Shown piece by piece: positions 35,647 through 44,737 of a stretch of DNA of 58,782 nt. The position numbers were made by a program, and so were the translations under genes. This stretch comes from an uncultured Saprospiraceae bacterium. GTDB taxonomy: Bacteria > Bacteroidota > Bacteroidia > Chitinophagales > Saprospiraceae. The notes beneath the pieces are model-generated. The model was not told the origin of the DNA, searched no databases, and saw nothing but the letters and a program-made list of their open reading frames with translations. The stretch is taken from positions 1 to 58,782 of the forward strand of contig CALFBH010000118.1 of assembly GCA_937951615.1 (NCBI GenBank), in the 5' to 3' direction. Position 1 is the stretch's first letter. Each line of letters begins with the position of its first letter.

Positions 35647-37440
35647 TCAATTACAATTCGCTAAAGCCTTAGTTGCCTGACGAAGATTATGCTCTACATC
35701 ATGCAGTCTGTCTGTTACTTTTTCAATGCTTTTGCTATATGCTTTAAGACCTGATTTAGAAACCGTATCATTCAAAAGATCAGAAGAAGTTTCCAGTAAT
35801 TCAGATGCATCCAACAGATCTGAATTAGCTTCTCTAAACAATTGATTGGCACTTGCACAATCCATTGATGCACTGGTCGTTTTGGCTTTATTCATTTGCT
35901 GCGTAGCTTTACGGATTTTCAGCAATGCCGTATTCATTTTACTGCGTGCGACTCTTGCATTTTGCTCAAAAGCATCAATGTCGGCGTGTCCGGCATTCAG
36001 GTACATCAGACTGGCATTATAAGCCATGCGGCTGTCGCTAATTGCCTGCTCTACGCCATGCATCTGCTCAATAAATCGGATGCCGGCAGGAGCGTTTTCA
36101 TCAATTTCTACTGTTGTATCGTTTTGTGGCTTGGTAGAAGGCTTTGGCTTTTTGCCTTTTCCTTTCCCTTTACCCTTTGTTTTGTCTTTGCCTGGCTTGG
36201 TGACCTGTAATTCGCCATCTTCTTTTATTTCTTCTGGCTCTTCCTCATACATTTCCTCTTCGTCTTCGTAGGTTTCTTCTACCATTTCGCCTTCCTCTTC
36301 ACCTTCATCTAATAACATTTCCTCTTCTTCCTCTTCTTCGATGACCTCATCTACAACCATTGCTTCTTCATCTTCAATCAGACTTTCTTCATCATCAATG
36401 TCATCCATTGGTGGTGGAATTGGAGATTCTTTGGCAATCGCTACCAATTGATCTTTTACACGGAAAAAACCAGTCGCCAATTCAAATTCAAAAGGAATCA
36501 TCATCTCGCCATTCGTGTCAATATAGCCCCAATAGCCATCCTGCAATACTGCAGCAGAGCCTTGAGAGAAGGAACTACAATCATCGTATTCAAAAGGAAT
36601 CACAACTTCTCCACTTTTATTGATGAAGCCCCATTTTCCGCCAGATCTGACAGCAGCCAGTCCGCTATTGAAGCCTTCTCTTTTTACATCACTGTAAGTG
36701 GCATCAATAACCATATTACCAGTTTTGTCAATTGCACCAAATTTATATTCTTCTGCCACAAAAGCCAGTCCTTCGCTATAACTGTAAGCTGTTTTGTATT
36801 TGTGACTGACAATAGTCGTACCGCGAGTATCTACAAAACCCCACTTGCCCGTGCCGCGAATACGTGCAGCGACCATACCTTCCTGCGGAAAAGCCAGATT
36901 CATATACGTATCACTGCGAATGACAAATTTATTGTCTTTATTAATCATACCAACAGTCTTGTCAAAACGCTTTCTGACCACTGAATAACCACCTTTAAAA
37001 GGCGAAGCCTCAGCATAGATATAGTCAATAAATAATTTGCCATAACGATCAATAAAACCCCAACGTCCAAGTTTCTGCACCGCAGCAACCCCGTCTTCTG
37101 TAAAGCCAGTCGCATCATCGTAAATGGCATCTATGACCATATAACCTTTCTCACTTACAAAACCATAATTGCCTTTGTGACGCACGGCAGCCAGTCCGTT
37201 GGAATACCCTTTGATGGCTTCGTATTTGGCTTTGAGGACAATGTTGCCATTCTGATCCATCAGACCATAACGATTGCCTTTTTTGATTTTAATCAAATCG
37301 CCAGATGGAGAAAGTTCATCGGCTTCTACCCAGGCGAGGCGGTCACCTCTAGTGGTAATGACAAACCAGCCTTCTTGTCCGTAAACAGAAGACAAAGCGG
37401 CAAGCAGCAGTAAAGCGGTTAATTTTATTATCTTAATCAT
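35647..37440 (-). CDS. WG-repeat protein with acidic and Lys/Gly low-complexity regions
   Basis: This 597-residue exported protein (signal peptide about 1-21) carries about eight WG repeats over residues 30-330 (NYGFVSEKGYMVIDAIYDD, RWGFIDRYGKLFIDYIY, KWGFINKSGEVVIPFEYDD, YWGYIDTNGEMMIPFEF). A strongly acidic stretch follows (about 350-415, runs of Glu), then a basic tract of Lys-Gly pairs and a Pro/Lys segment, and finally a helical C-terminal domain with QMHGVEQAISDSRMAYNAS and a Cys near the end. WG repeats form beta structures in many surface and envelope proteins of unknown role. Start chosen at ATG 37440 in front of the signal peptide. Confidence 0.85.
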   Translation of the reverse strand: MIKIIKLTALLLLAALSSVYGQEGWFVITTRGDRLAWVEADELSPSGDLIKIKKGNRYGLMDQNGNIVLKAKYEAIKGYSNGLAAVRHKGNYGFVSEKGYMVIDAIYDDATGFTEDGVAAVQKLGRWGFIDRYGKLFIDYIYAEASPFKGGYSVVRKRFDKTVGMINKDNKFVIRSDTYMNLAFPQEGMVAARIRGTGKWGFVDTRGTTIVSHKYKTAYSYSEGLAFVAEEYKFGAIDKTGNMVIDATYSDVKREGFNSGLAAVRSGGKWGFINKSGEVVIPFEYDDCSSFSQGSAAVLQDGYWGYIDTNGEMMIPFEFELATGFFRVKDQLVAIAKESPIPPPMDDIDDEESLIEDEEAMVVDEVIEEEEEEEMLLDEGEEEGEMVEETYEDEEEMYEEEPEEIKEDGELQVTKPGKDKTKGKGKGKGKKPKPSTKPQNDTTVEIDENAPAGIRFIEQMHGVEQAISDSRMAYNASLMYLNAGHADIDAFEQNARVARSKMNTALLKIRKATQQMNKAKTTSASMDCASANQLFREANSDLLDASELLETSSDLLNDTVSKSGLKAYSKSIEKVTDRLHDVEHNLRQATKALANCN

Positions 37441-37667
37441 AAAAAAAAGTTTTGTGTAAACGTCGTACAAACATTTGAGGTATATCACGGATAAGGCAAA
37501 CATGATACCAAATGATATTTGCAGCGTATAAATCCGTAAATAACTGACGTTTTAGGATGCATATTAATTGCTTGATAATTAGATGGTTTTGTCTATTTTT
37601 CTTCTCAGAAATTATTTTGATAAATAAAGATAAGTTAAAAAAAAGATATAGCTTGATTTTTTGGTGT

Positions 37668-38105
37668 TCATTTCATCATGCCTGAGATTGTGCCTCTGCA
37701 AACCAATTCTTCCTTTTCATTGAACATCTGCACTTTGCACTTCAGTTTATTGAGCCTGAAATATTCCTTTTCACTTTTTACGATTACTTGTTCTCCTGGG
37801 AAAACAGGTTTAAAGAAATCTATTGCTGAAGAGGTTAAAGCTATTTTTATGTCGTCTAATGCAGCACTACTTTTTACATTCATCATATAAATGCCTAGTG
37901 AGACCAAGCCTATTTGCGCCATTGTTTCGGTGAGGATGACGCCTGGTGTGATAGGATTATTTTTAAAATGACCTTCATAAAAAGGAAGCTTTTCATCATA
38001 GCGATAGCTGCCAGTTATGGTGTTTTCATTTACAGATAAAATTTCATCCACAAATAAAAAAGGATACTGATAGGGGAGTATTGATATGATTTCTTTTGAT
38101 GTCAT
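37668..38105 (-). CDS. 3-hydroxyacyl-ACP dehydratase, FabZ-like
   Basis: This 145-residue hot-dog-fold protein shows the FabZ marks FYEGHFKNNPITPGVIL (catalytic His in GHF) and LTETMAQIGLV (catalytic Glu). FabZ enzymes remove water from beta-hydroxyacyl chains. It is the last gene of a minus-strand set formed by an FAD oxidoreductase, a methyltransferase and an SDR, so it may serve a specialised lipid or polyketide instead of housekeeping fatty-acid synthesis. It is separated from the SDR gene by a repeat element at 38111-38216. Confidence 0.85.
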   Translation of the reverse strand: MTSKEIISILPYQYPFLFVDEILSVNENTITGSYRYDEKLPFYEGHFKNNPITPGVILTETMAQIGLVSLGIYMMNVKSSAALDDIKIALTSSAIDFFKPVFPGEQVIVKSEKEYFRLNKLKCKVQMFNEKEELVCRGTISGMMK

Positions 38106-38110
38106 GTTCT

Positions 38111-38216
38111 TGGTATTTGGTGATTGAGTTATTAAGTTGATTAAGTTATTAGGTGAGAACTATTTTGCTACGCAAAATGTGCTAAATACACCCAATAACT
38201 CAATTAACTCAAGTGC
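38111..38216 (-). repeat. TTAAGTTGATT-family inverted repeat overlapping the SDR stop codon
   Basis: Arms TGATTGAGTTATTAAGTTG and CAATAACTCAATTAACTC flank the hairpin TATTTTGCTACGCAAAATG (about 38161-38179). The SDR stop codon at 38204-38206 lies inside the right arm, so the repeat provides the last codons of that protein. Confidence 0.8.
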
Positions 38217-39007
38217 TCACCTCCATTGACTGGAATAGTTGCGCCAGTTATCCATTTCGCTTCGTCTTTAGTCAATAAATAAACAGCATTTGCAACGTCT
38301 TCTGGTCTTGTTAGCCTTTTAAAAGGATTGCGCTGCAAAGCGTGTTTTTTGAGTTGTTCACTTCCTGGAATCATGCGGAGCGAAGCAGTATCTGTCGTGC
38401 CTGCTTCAATGCAATTTGCCCGGATACCGTGTGGGGCAAACTCTAAGGCAATATTTCTGGTGATGGACTCTAAGACTACTTTTGCAGCGGAGACTGCGCC
38501 ATAACTTGACCAGGCTTTTTTATTGCCTTCGCTGGTAAAACTGATGATCCTGGCATCTGCTGAAAAGATTTTTTGTTCAAAAATGCTTTTTGTCCAGTCG
38601 TACAAACTGATGGCCATATTTTCAATGGTGAGGTGGAAATCATCGTTCTTTAGTTCTGGCGAATCTGCTGAATGCATGGGTTTCAGATTGCCTTTTGCTA
38701 TGCTGTGTACCAGTACTTTTACTTTGCCCTCTTCACCCAGTTTATTCATCAATGCATGGATGATTTCCCTTCTTTTTTCTTCTTTTATAACATCGGCATT
38801 AAAATGAATCAACTGAATATCATTATTTGAGATGATCTGCTCAAACTCATTTTCAATGTCCGGCAAAGTTGATCTTCTGGCTCGGTACACAATACACAAA
38901 TTTAATCCGTGAAGGGCTAGTTTTTTGGCTGTTGCCAGACCGAGTCCACTGGATCCACCGAGTATAATCGCCCACTCTTTATTTCCTTTAAATTCTTTTA
39001 CACTCAT
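38204..39007 (-). CDS. SDR oxidoreductase, enoyl-ACP-reductase-like
   Basis: This 267-residue short-chain dehydrogenase has the nucleotide loop ILGGSSGLGLATAKK (about 15-29), LVHSIAKGNLKPM (about 98-110) and YGAVSAAK with a Tyr-x6-Lys spacing typical of enoyl-ACP reductases (FabI/FabL) in place of the usual Tyr-x3-Lys. The C-terminus has TGATIPVNGGEH. It might reduce an enoyl chain made with the neighbouring FabZ-like enzyme. The start ATG at 39007 overlaps the TAA of the upstream methyltransferase (TAATG), so the two are translationally coupled. The stop codon is inside a dispersed repeat. Confidence 0.82.
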   Translation of the reverse strand: MSVKEFKGNKEWAIILGGSSGLGLATAKKLALHGLNLCIVYRARRSTLPDIENEFEQIISNNDIQLIHFNADVIKEEKRREIIHALMNKLGEEGKVKVLVHSIAKGNLKPMHSADSPELKNDDFHLTIENMAISLYDWTKSIFEQKIFSADARIISFTSEGNKKAWSSYGAVSAAKVVLESITRNIALEFAPHGIRANCIEAGTTDTASLRMIPGSEQLKKHALQRNPFKRLTRPEDVANAVYLLTKDEAKWITGATIPVNGGEHLS

Positions 39008-39711
39008 TATTTCTGTATTATCCATTGGTAACGAAAAGCCCATCTCCAATTAATGATGCTTTTATGTTCTATTTTTTCAGCAAATCTTTCTAAGTCTATT
39101 CTTTTAAAACCTCTTAAAATGGAGGTTAGCCCATCCGCCTTGACCATTTTATTACTGATGACTAAGCCCAATAATTTAAAAAGATAATAAGCCATTGGAT
39201 GGCGATGCAAATCATTTACAACCAAGCCTATACTGGCATTATGGAATATTTTTTTAATGAAATTTAAGGCAACTTCATCTTCAAAATGATGAAGAAATAA
39301 GGTGCAAAGTGCAATGTCATATTTTGTATCTTGAAACTCATCAGACAGCACGTCTTGTTTTAGATATTTTATCTCTGGATAGTCTTTTGATAAGTCATTG
39401 GCATAATCAATTGTAGCCTGATTTGCATCTATGCCTATCAATTGGAGTTTGAAGCCTTTTTTTCTAGCCCATTTAGCTACTTTGCGCAGCATGTCTCCAT
39501 GTCCGCAACCAAAATCAACGATAGATATTTCCTTGTCTTTGGGATGGTCTTTTAGCAATAATTTTAATCCGCTTAAGGTCACCTGATTACCACCAAGCCA
39601 CTTATTGATGCTGCCAAGTTTGTCCAAACTATCAACTAGTGTTTCACCACTCATGTCAAGGTCGTCCATGATTTCAATTTCCTTGCTTCTGTATGTTGTG
39701 TCAATCCACAT
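39007..39711 (-). CDS. Class I SAM-dependent methyltransferase in a lipid/polyketide-like operon
   Basis: This 234-residue protein shows SAM motif I (SIVDFGCGHGDML, about 79-91), the acidic end of strand 2 (LIGIDANQATI), and DIALCTLFLHHFEDE (about 135-149). The C-terminal region (LVVNDLHRHPMAYYLFKLLG) matches the methyltransferases that often accompany an FAD-dependent oxidoreductase in Bacteroidota type III polyketide clusters. The substrate is inferred to be a phenolic or lipid intermediate. It shares an operon with the overlapping SDR gene and the upstream FAD oxidoreductase. Confidence 0.85.
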   Translation of the reverse strand: MWIDTTYRSKEIEIMDDLDMSGETLVDSLDKLGSINKWLGGNQVTLSGLKLLLKDHPKDKEISIVDFGCGHGDMLRKVAKWARKKGFKLQLIGIDANQATIDYANDLSKDYPEIKYLKQDVLSDEFQDTKYDIALCTLFLHHFEDEVALNFIKKIFHNASIGLVVNDLHRHPMAYYLFKLLGLVISNKMVKADGLTSILRGFKRIDLERFAEKIEHKSIINWRWAFRYQWIIQK

Positions 39712-39714
39712 TTA

Positions 39715-39830
39715 TGATGAATGAATTATTGAATGAGTAGATGAATGAATGCGAAAATGAGTAAATGATGAATGAATAAGTTTGCTTAAGAGCTTTTTGA
39801 ATTTGTATTTGACATTTGAATTTGTGTTTG
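39715..39830 (-). repeat. GAATGAAT tract and TTTGAATTTG repeat
   Basis: 39715-39775 repeats words such as GATGAATGAAT and GAGTAGATGAATG. 39796-39828 has TTTGAATTTGTATTTGACAT, a word also found at 41697-41727 and within the 110-bp repeat (about 9015-9045). No gene is seen. Confidence 0.65.
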
Positions 39831-39835
39831 TATGC

Positions 39836-40963
39836 TCATAATTCAGGTTTCATCGGTCTGCCGTGTGTTTTTTTGATAATATAGGGCAGTACAAAAGGAA
39901 ATATCTTCAAGCACAATATCATCAGTTCGGACAAGATACCCAATCTAAATAGTCTTGAAATAATATGTCCTGATTTTAATCGAGTGCCAAACTCTTTATT
40001 CCACAATTTTGAATAAGATGCTTCCAAGGCACTTCTGGATTCAAGTTCGCCACTTGTAAATCTTAAAATTTGTTGAGACGCCATTTGAGCGGCTCTGATG
40101 GCCATGCTCATCCCATTGCCAGCTAGTGGATGTATCATGCCAGCACTGTCTCCGCACATGATAATATGATGCTCAACAGGATTTTTAGCCGCAAATGAAA
40201 CCTGACTGATGGACAAAGGTTTTTCAAATGCTAATTCATAATTTTGAAATGCCTCCTTTAGAAATTTATTTTTACGAAGCACATGCACTTGAAAATCCTC
40301 AATGTTTTTGAATTTTTTGAAGGATTTAAAATCTGCAATATAACAGACATTGATGTGGTCATTTTCTACTTTTGAAATGCCGCAATATCCGCCTTCAAAA
40401 TTATGTAATCCGACCAGATTTTCAGGAAAATCGCCTTTATAATGTGCTTTGACGCCAAGAAACGGAGAGGCCTTTTTCATGAAATCCCGATTCATTTTTA
40501 CATCAATATTAGAACGCTTCCCAAAAGAACCGATGACTAATTTTGCTTCAAATTGCTCCCCTCGATTGGTAGAAACTTCAAACTGGTCATTTTTAAACTG
40601 AATGTCTTTAACGGTAGCGTAAACAATTTGAGTCCCATTTAGTTCTGCTTTTTTTGCGAGTTCAGCATCTATGCAATATCTGCTAATGCTAAATCCGCCA
40701 AGCGGCAGTTTGATCTTGATAGAACGACTGCCTGGCGTACTCAGCACTAGGTCGGTAATATTTTTTGCACCAAAATCGAATGGATTAAATCCTAAAGCAT
40801 TTAGGTAGGGAAGGACTTCATTGGAAATATATTCTCCGCAGACTTTGTGTCTGGGGTATTTATGTTTTTCTATTAAAAGCACTTTTAAGCCTTTCTTAGA
40901 AAGGTGCAAAGCACTGGTTAAACCCGCTAATCCACCTCCAACTATGATCACATTAAATGGCAT
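39836..40963 (-). CDS. FAD-dependent oxidoreductase, geranylgeranyl-reductase-like
   Basis: This 375-residue flavoprotein has an N-terminal dinucleotide loop (VIIVGGGLAGLTSALHL, about residues 5-21), a CGEYIS segment (about 42-47), and the second FAD motif CGDSAGMIHPLAGNGMSMAI (about 271-290). Relatives reduce isoprenoid chains or oxidise aromatic rings. It is the first visible gene of the minus-strand operon with a methyltransferase, an enoyl-reductase-like SDR and a FabZ. In many Bacteroidota this enzyme and the methyltransferase flank a type III polyketide synthase; here the upstream position holds only a peptidase relic. Confidence 0.85.
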   Translation of the reverse strand: MPFNVIIVGGGLAGLTSALHLSKKGLKVLLIEKHKYPRHKVCGEYISNEVLPYLNALGFNPFDFGAKNITDLVLSTPGSRSIKIKLPLGGFSISRYCIDAELAKKAELNGTQIVYATVKDIQFKNDQFEVSTNRGEQFEAKLVIGSFGKRSNIDVKMNRDFMKKASPFLGVKAHYKGDFPENLVGLHNFEGGYCGISKVENDHINVCYIADFKSFKKFKNIEDFQVHVLRKNKFLKEAFQNYELAFEKPLSISQVSFAAKNPVEHHIIMCGDSAGMIHPLAGNGMSMAIRAAQMASQQILRFTSGELESRSALEASYSKLWNKEFGTRLKSGHIISRLFRLGILSELMILCLKIFPFVLPYIIKKTHGRPMKPEL

Positions 40964-40964
40964 A

Positions 40965-41138
40965 CTATTCTATTATAATTACCTCTCCATCTCTTAAAGC
41001 TTTAAATAACCATTTATTGTCGATGCATCTTTGAATTTCTTTTCCAACTGCCTCGGATTCAAAGTGGTCGGAATCATAATGAGGCATAAAAGAATAATCA
41101 AAAACGCCCAAAGCATCGTAGATTGGTTTATCTATTTC
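40965..41138 (-). pseudogene. C-terminal relic of a peptidase S51 (dipeptidase E-type) gene
   Basis: Translated on the minus strand, 41138-40965 gives a 57-codon open tail with YDALGVFDYSFMPHYDSDHF, VGKEIQRCIDNKWLFKALRD and GEVIIIE, then a stop. The PHYDS block and the A-L-x-D-G-x-x-I-I-I ending are typical of the C-terminal third of dipeptidase E and related Class I amidotransferase-like peptidases. No start or catalytic-serine region precedes it, and its 5' side overlaps the end of the DUF2335 gene by 11 bases. It is probably a deletion scar between the FAD oxidoreductase and DUF2335 genes. Confidence 0.65.
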
Positions 41139-41541
41139 CTAATCTTGATTTGATATATGGTGCAAAAATAAGCCCTAAAATAACGACCATAGTTGCCCAG
41201 ACAATTAGATAGCCAATACCGCTCATGTTTGGACTACTTCCAATAAAAATAAGCATGAAAAATCCAAATATAAAACCAAATATAACCATTAGGTTATTCG
41301 TAGTGTTACGCCCCTGAAGCTGTTTGAGTTCCATTTCTCGCCGATGTATTCTTTCTTCTTCGATGAGGTTTAAAATACGCTCAGCACCATTGGGAACAAG
41401 CACATTATATTTTTCCAACTCGGATGACGTAGGCAGGTTTTCCTGTTCAAATAATTCACGAACTTCTTGTTCGGCTTGGTCAAAATTGAGTTGTTCTAGT
41501 TTTTCTTGGTGTAGTGATTGACGAGTTACTTGCTTTTTCAT
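41128..41541 (-). CDS. DUF2335-type membrane protein
   Basis: This 137-residue protein has a charged N-terminal half with NVLVPNGAERILNLIEEERIHRREME (read as VPNGAERILNLIEEE and HRREMELKQLQ), the hallmark of DUF2335 proteins, and two C-terminal membrane segments (NNLMVIFGFIFGFFMLIFIG and YLIVWATMVVILGLIFA). Such proteins are small predicted membrane proteins of unknown role, common on accessory DNA. Its last residues overlap the peptidase relic, so the original C-terminus may have changed. Confidence 0.75.
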   Translation of the reverse strand: MKKQVTRQSLHQEKLEQLNFDQAEQEVRELFEQENLPTSSELEKYNVLVPNGAERILNLIEEERIHRREMELKQLQGRNTTNNLMVIFGFIFGFFMLIFIGSSPNMSGIGYLIVWATMVVILGLIFAPYIKSRLGNR

Positions 41542-41830
41542 AATTTATGGTTTTGCCCCACAATATATATAATATTCTTTCATTATAAAAGTGTAAAATT
41601 TAACAAATTTTGAAAAATAGAAGTTCGCCACGAATGCACGAATCCTCCACAAATTTAATTCGTGCATTCGTGGCTAAAAATGAACACGCCGTGTTTTGAA
41701 TTTGTATTTGACATTTGAGTTTGTTTTCTCGCAAAGTCGCTAAGACGCAAAGTTGAATTGGAGAGAATATCGAATAGTAAAGTGGAAAGAAAAACATCAA
41801 CACCACAACACATCAACACGACAACACATT
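41542..41830 (-). repeat. Gap with hairpin repeat and CGCAAAG word
   Basis: 41624-41677 is the second copy of the CACGAATGCACGAAT hairpin family. 41697-41727 repeats TTTGAATTTGTATTTGACAT, followed by CTCGCAAAGTCGCTAAGACG (about 41729-41748), a relative of the element at 24032-24092. CAACACCACAACACATCAAC lies near 41800. No gene is supported. Confidence 0.75.
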
Positions 41831-44176
41831 TCACCTCTGCCGCCATTTAAAATTCCAGGTGATAGAAGGGATAATTGGGAATAAAGACACCTTATAAGCC
41901 TTCAAAGTTGCTTGTCCGCTGAGGGCATCCTGTTCAGGACTGAAATAGGTCAGGAATACATTTTTACGATTATAAATATTATACACAGAAAAAACCCAGC
42001 TTGAATGGAAAGGCTTGTCTTTACGATCAGCTTTGGGCGTAAAAGTAGCGGATAAGTCTAGTCGATGATAAGGCTCCTGCCGACTGCCATTGCGCGGGCC
42101 ATACTCTGTCGTGACCTGAAAATTGACAAAGTAAAAACTCTTTGGTAAGGTCAGCGCATTGCCAGTTCCGTAGATAAAAGCTGTACCAAATGACCATTTA
42201 GGACCGAGGTCATAATTGCCGACAATCGAGAGATCATGCGTGCGGTCATACTTGGTCGGAAAAGATTTTCCATCTTGAATATCATCAAAACGGCGGTCGG
42301 TGCGGGATAACGTGTAACCGACCCAGCCATTCAGCTTACCTTTTCTTTTTTTGAAAAATAATTCTGCACCATAAGACTTGCCTCGTCCGAACACAAACTC
42401 ATCTTCCTCTTCGGTCGTCAGGTCGGGAACATAATTTTCAGCATAGTCGATTTGATTATACAAATCTTTATAGTAGACTTCAACGGAAGCCTCGTACTGA
42501 TTGTCTTTGAAATTCTGGAAATAACCCAGCGCGTATTGTATGCCAGTTTGCGGCTTCACCTTGCGCGTACTCGGCACCCAAAGATCAGTCGGTAGGGTAG
42601 AGGTGGAACTCGAAACGAGGTGAATGTACTGATTCGTCAAAGCCACTCCGCCTTTGAGGGAAGAACTTTTAGACAAAGAATATTTTGCACTCACACGAGG
42701 TTCCAGTCCGCTATACGTCACGATAGGTTCACCGGCTTTAAATACCTCCGTAGAGTCCGCATTGCTATATGGGCCAATTTGATTGAACAAGGAGGCACGC
42801 AGTCCGAGATTGAGTGTAAAACGACTGCTCAACTTCATTTCATCTTGCACATAAATGCCGGCTTCGTGGGCGTATTTTTTATCATTTTCAGTATTAAATT
42901 CCACTTCTCCGGCGGTTGCGGAAGCGGAATTGGGCGTAAAAGTATGGTAAGTATATTGCCCGCCCACTTTGATTTTATGCTTAGGCGAAGGATAATAATC
43001 GAAGTCAATTTTACCACTCCAATCCCGAACACCAGAAAACAATTTGAAAGAAAAATCCTGCTGGCCGCCTTCCAGTTCAAATTTGTAATCATTATAAATC
43101 ACCATGGCATTCATGAATAGCTTATCGCTAAATAAGTGATTCCAGCGCAAAGTAGAAGTTGCATTTCCCCAGGGCATACGCAGCGTGAAATCGCGTGGAG
43201 CAGAATAATAATTCAAGACATCCCGACCAAAATAGCCACTAAAAAACAAGCGGTCTTTTGGGGAGAAACGATGACTTACCTTCGTATTTAAATCGTAAAA
43301 ATAATAATTGGTGCCAGCAAAATCAGTTTTATTGATAATAGGTTGTACAACATCAAACAGATAAGTCCGACGACCGGAAATCAGGAAAGAACTACGGTCT
43401 TTGACAATCGGGCCTTCTGCCGTCAGCCGCGAAGCAATGATGCCAATGCCGCCTTCTACATTATAAAACTTATCGTTGCCGTCCTTCATCTGTACATCTA
43501 CGACAGAGGACAATCGACCACCATAATTGGCAGGCATACTGCCTTTGATGAGCGTGGTGTTTTTAATAGCGTCCGCATTAAAAACAGAAAAGAAACCCAA
43601 CAGGTGTCCCGTATTATACACAACAGCTTCGTCCAGTAAGATTAGGTTTTGATCAGGACCACCGCCACGCACATAAAAGCCAGCATTGCCTTCACCAGCC
43701 GACAAAACACCAGGCAGCAATTGAATGGTTTTCAGCACATCCACTTCGCCAAATAGGGCAGGGATTTTTTTCAGCGTTTCGGTGGACAATTCAACTGTGC
43801 CCATTTCGGTGCTTTCTACATTTTTGTCCAGTTGTTCGCCTGTCACGACTACTTCAACTGTGGTCACTACGCCGCCTGTTGTCATTTCTATATCAAGTGT
43901 TTGGTCTTGATTCAGATTGACCGTAATTTCTTTATCGGCATAGCCCAGGTATTGAATCAGAAAAGTGTATTCACCTTCAGGCAAGGTCAGCGAATAGAAG
44001 CCATAGACATTGCTCGTCGTTCCCTGCGCGATGTCATTTTTATTATAAATATTGGAAGCAATCAGCGTCTCTCCGCTGTCGATGTCTTTGATGTAGCCGC
44101 TGAGGGTGTGTTTTTGGGCTTGGAGATTTTGAAGGCTGAATAGAAAAATAAAAACCAGTAAAATGTATCGTTTCAT
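41831..44176 (-). CDS. TonB-dependent receptor with carboxypeptidase-regulatory domain
   Basis: This 781-residue outer-membrane protein has a signal peptide (about 1-20), a carboxypeptidase-regulatory-like domain (about 22-110, GTTSNVYGFYSLTLPEGEY), a plug (about 125-235, LLPGVLSAGEGNAGFYVRGG, LLDEAVVYNTGHLLGFF, NYGGRLSSVVDV) and a barrel (LSGQATL, ending SITWNFKWRQR). The plug style is that of the Bacteroidota family often next to DUF4249 proteins; no such partner is visible here. The ligand is unknown. Confidence 0.92.
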   Translation of the reverse strand: MKRYILLVFIFLFSLQNLQAQKHTLSGYIKDIDSGETLIASNIYNKNDIAQGTTSNVYGFYSLTLPEGEYTFLIQYLGYADKEITVNLNQDQTLDIEMTTGGVVTTVEVVVTGEQLDKNVESTEMGTVELSTETLKKIPALFGEVDVLKTIQLLPGVLSAGEGNAGFYVRGGGPDQNLILLDEAVVYNTGHLLGFFSVFNADAIKNTTLIKGSMPANYGGRLSSVVDVQMKDGNDKFYNVEGGIGIIASRLTAEGPIVKDRSSFLISGRRTYLFDVVQPIINKTDFAGTNYYFYDLNTKVSHRFSPKDRLFFSGYFGRDVLNYYSAPRDFTLRMPWGNATSTLRWNHLFSDKLFMNAMVIYNDYKFELEGGQQDFSFKLFSGVRDWSGKIDFDYYPSPKHKIKVGGQYTYHTFTPNSASATAGEVEFNTENDKKYAHEAGIYVQDEMKLSSRFTLNLGLRASLFNQIGPYSNADSTEVFKAGEPIVTYSGLEPRVSAKYSLSKSSSLKGGVALTNQYIHLVSSSTSTLPTDLWVPSTRKVKPQTGIQYALGYFQNFKDNQYEASVEVYYKDLYNQIDYAENYVPDLTTEEEDEFVFGRGKSYGAELFFKKRKGKLNGWVGYTLSRTDRRFDDIQDGKSFPTKYDRTHDLSIVGNYDLGPKWSFGTAFIYGTGNALTLPKSFYFVNFQVTTEYGPRNGSRQEPYHRLDLSATFTPKADRKDKPFHSSWVFSVYNIYNRKNVFLTYFSPEQDALSGQATLKAYKVSLFPIIPSITWNFKWRQR

Positions 44177-44707
44177 AGTTGTTTTTGCTAAAATTGTCTT
44201 TTGCTACTATAAACTAATACGACTCGTTTTAAGTTCACAACTTATTAAGTTAATTGGGTGTATTGAGTGATTGAGTTATTAAGTGTATTAAGTGATTGAG
44301 TAATTTATGTGTATTAAGTGATTGAGTAATTTATGTGGTATTTTGCGAAGCAAAATGATTTACCTAATAACTCAATCAACTTAATAACTCAATTACCCTA
44401 ATCATCTCAATACCCAATCACCGCCCTACGATTCCATTCCAGTTGGTTTTCAAACTTTGGTAAATCAATGATGAACCTAAGTACATAAAATAATTAGGGC
44501 AAACGCATCAAATTAAAAAGCAACCAGAGTCGTCTGACGATTCAATTTATTCAGGAGTTCATCGTCCTGAAAATCATCATACGTGTGGATAAGCAACCAT
44601 CGTCAGCCGACTTTTCTTCTTCATTTTCCAAATTTAAATTTAATGCGGTGTTCAAAGTATGGAATAGTCGGCAGACGAAGGATTTGATTAAGGCAATTTG
44701 TAAAAAA
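44177..44707 (-). repeat. Gap with TTAAGTGATTGAG repeats
   Basis: 44240-44417 is an inverted repeat of words such as GTATTAAGTGATTGAG and CTCAATCAACTTAATAAC around the hairpin TATTTTGCGAAGCAAAATG (about 44339-44357). On the minus strand 44504-44418 encodes a short tail (CPNYFMYLGSSLIYQSL, then WNGIVGR and a stop) that may be the end of a lost glycosyltransferase; this is too short to call. About 44525-44690 has repeated GTCGTCTGACG/CGTCAGCCGAC/GTCGGCAGACG words of unknown meaning. Confidence 0.6.
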
Positions 44708-44737
44708 TAACTGGTCAGGATTTATTATCTATGTGAG

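Noticed and set aside
36448-36984. 178-codon plus-strand frame opposite the WG-repeat gene
   Set aside because: It arises from the repetitive codons of the WG repeats and has no independent support.
44418-44504. Minus-strand tail ending WNGIVGR, possibly a glycosyltransferase end
   Set aside because: Only about 29 codons, with no diagnostic motif beyond a Trp-Gly-Arg-like ending; too weak to annotate as a pseudogene.
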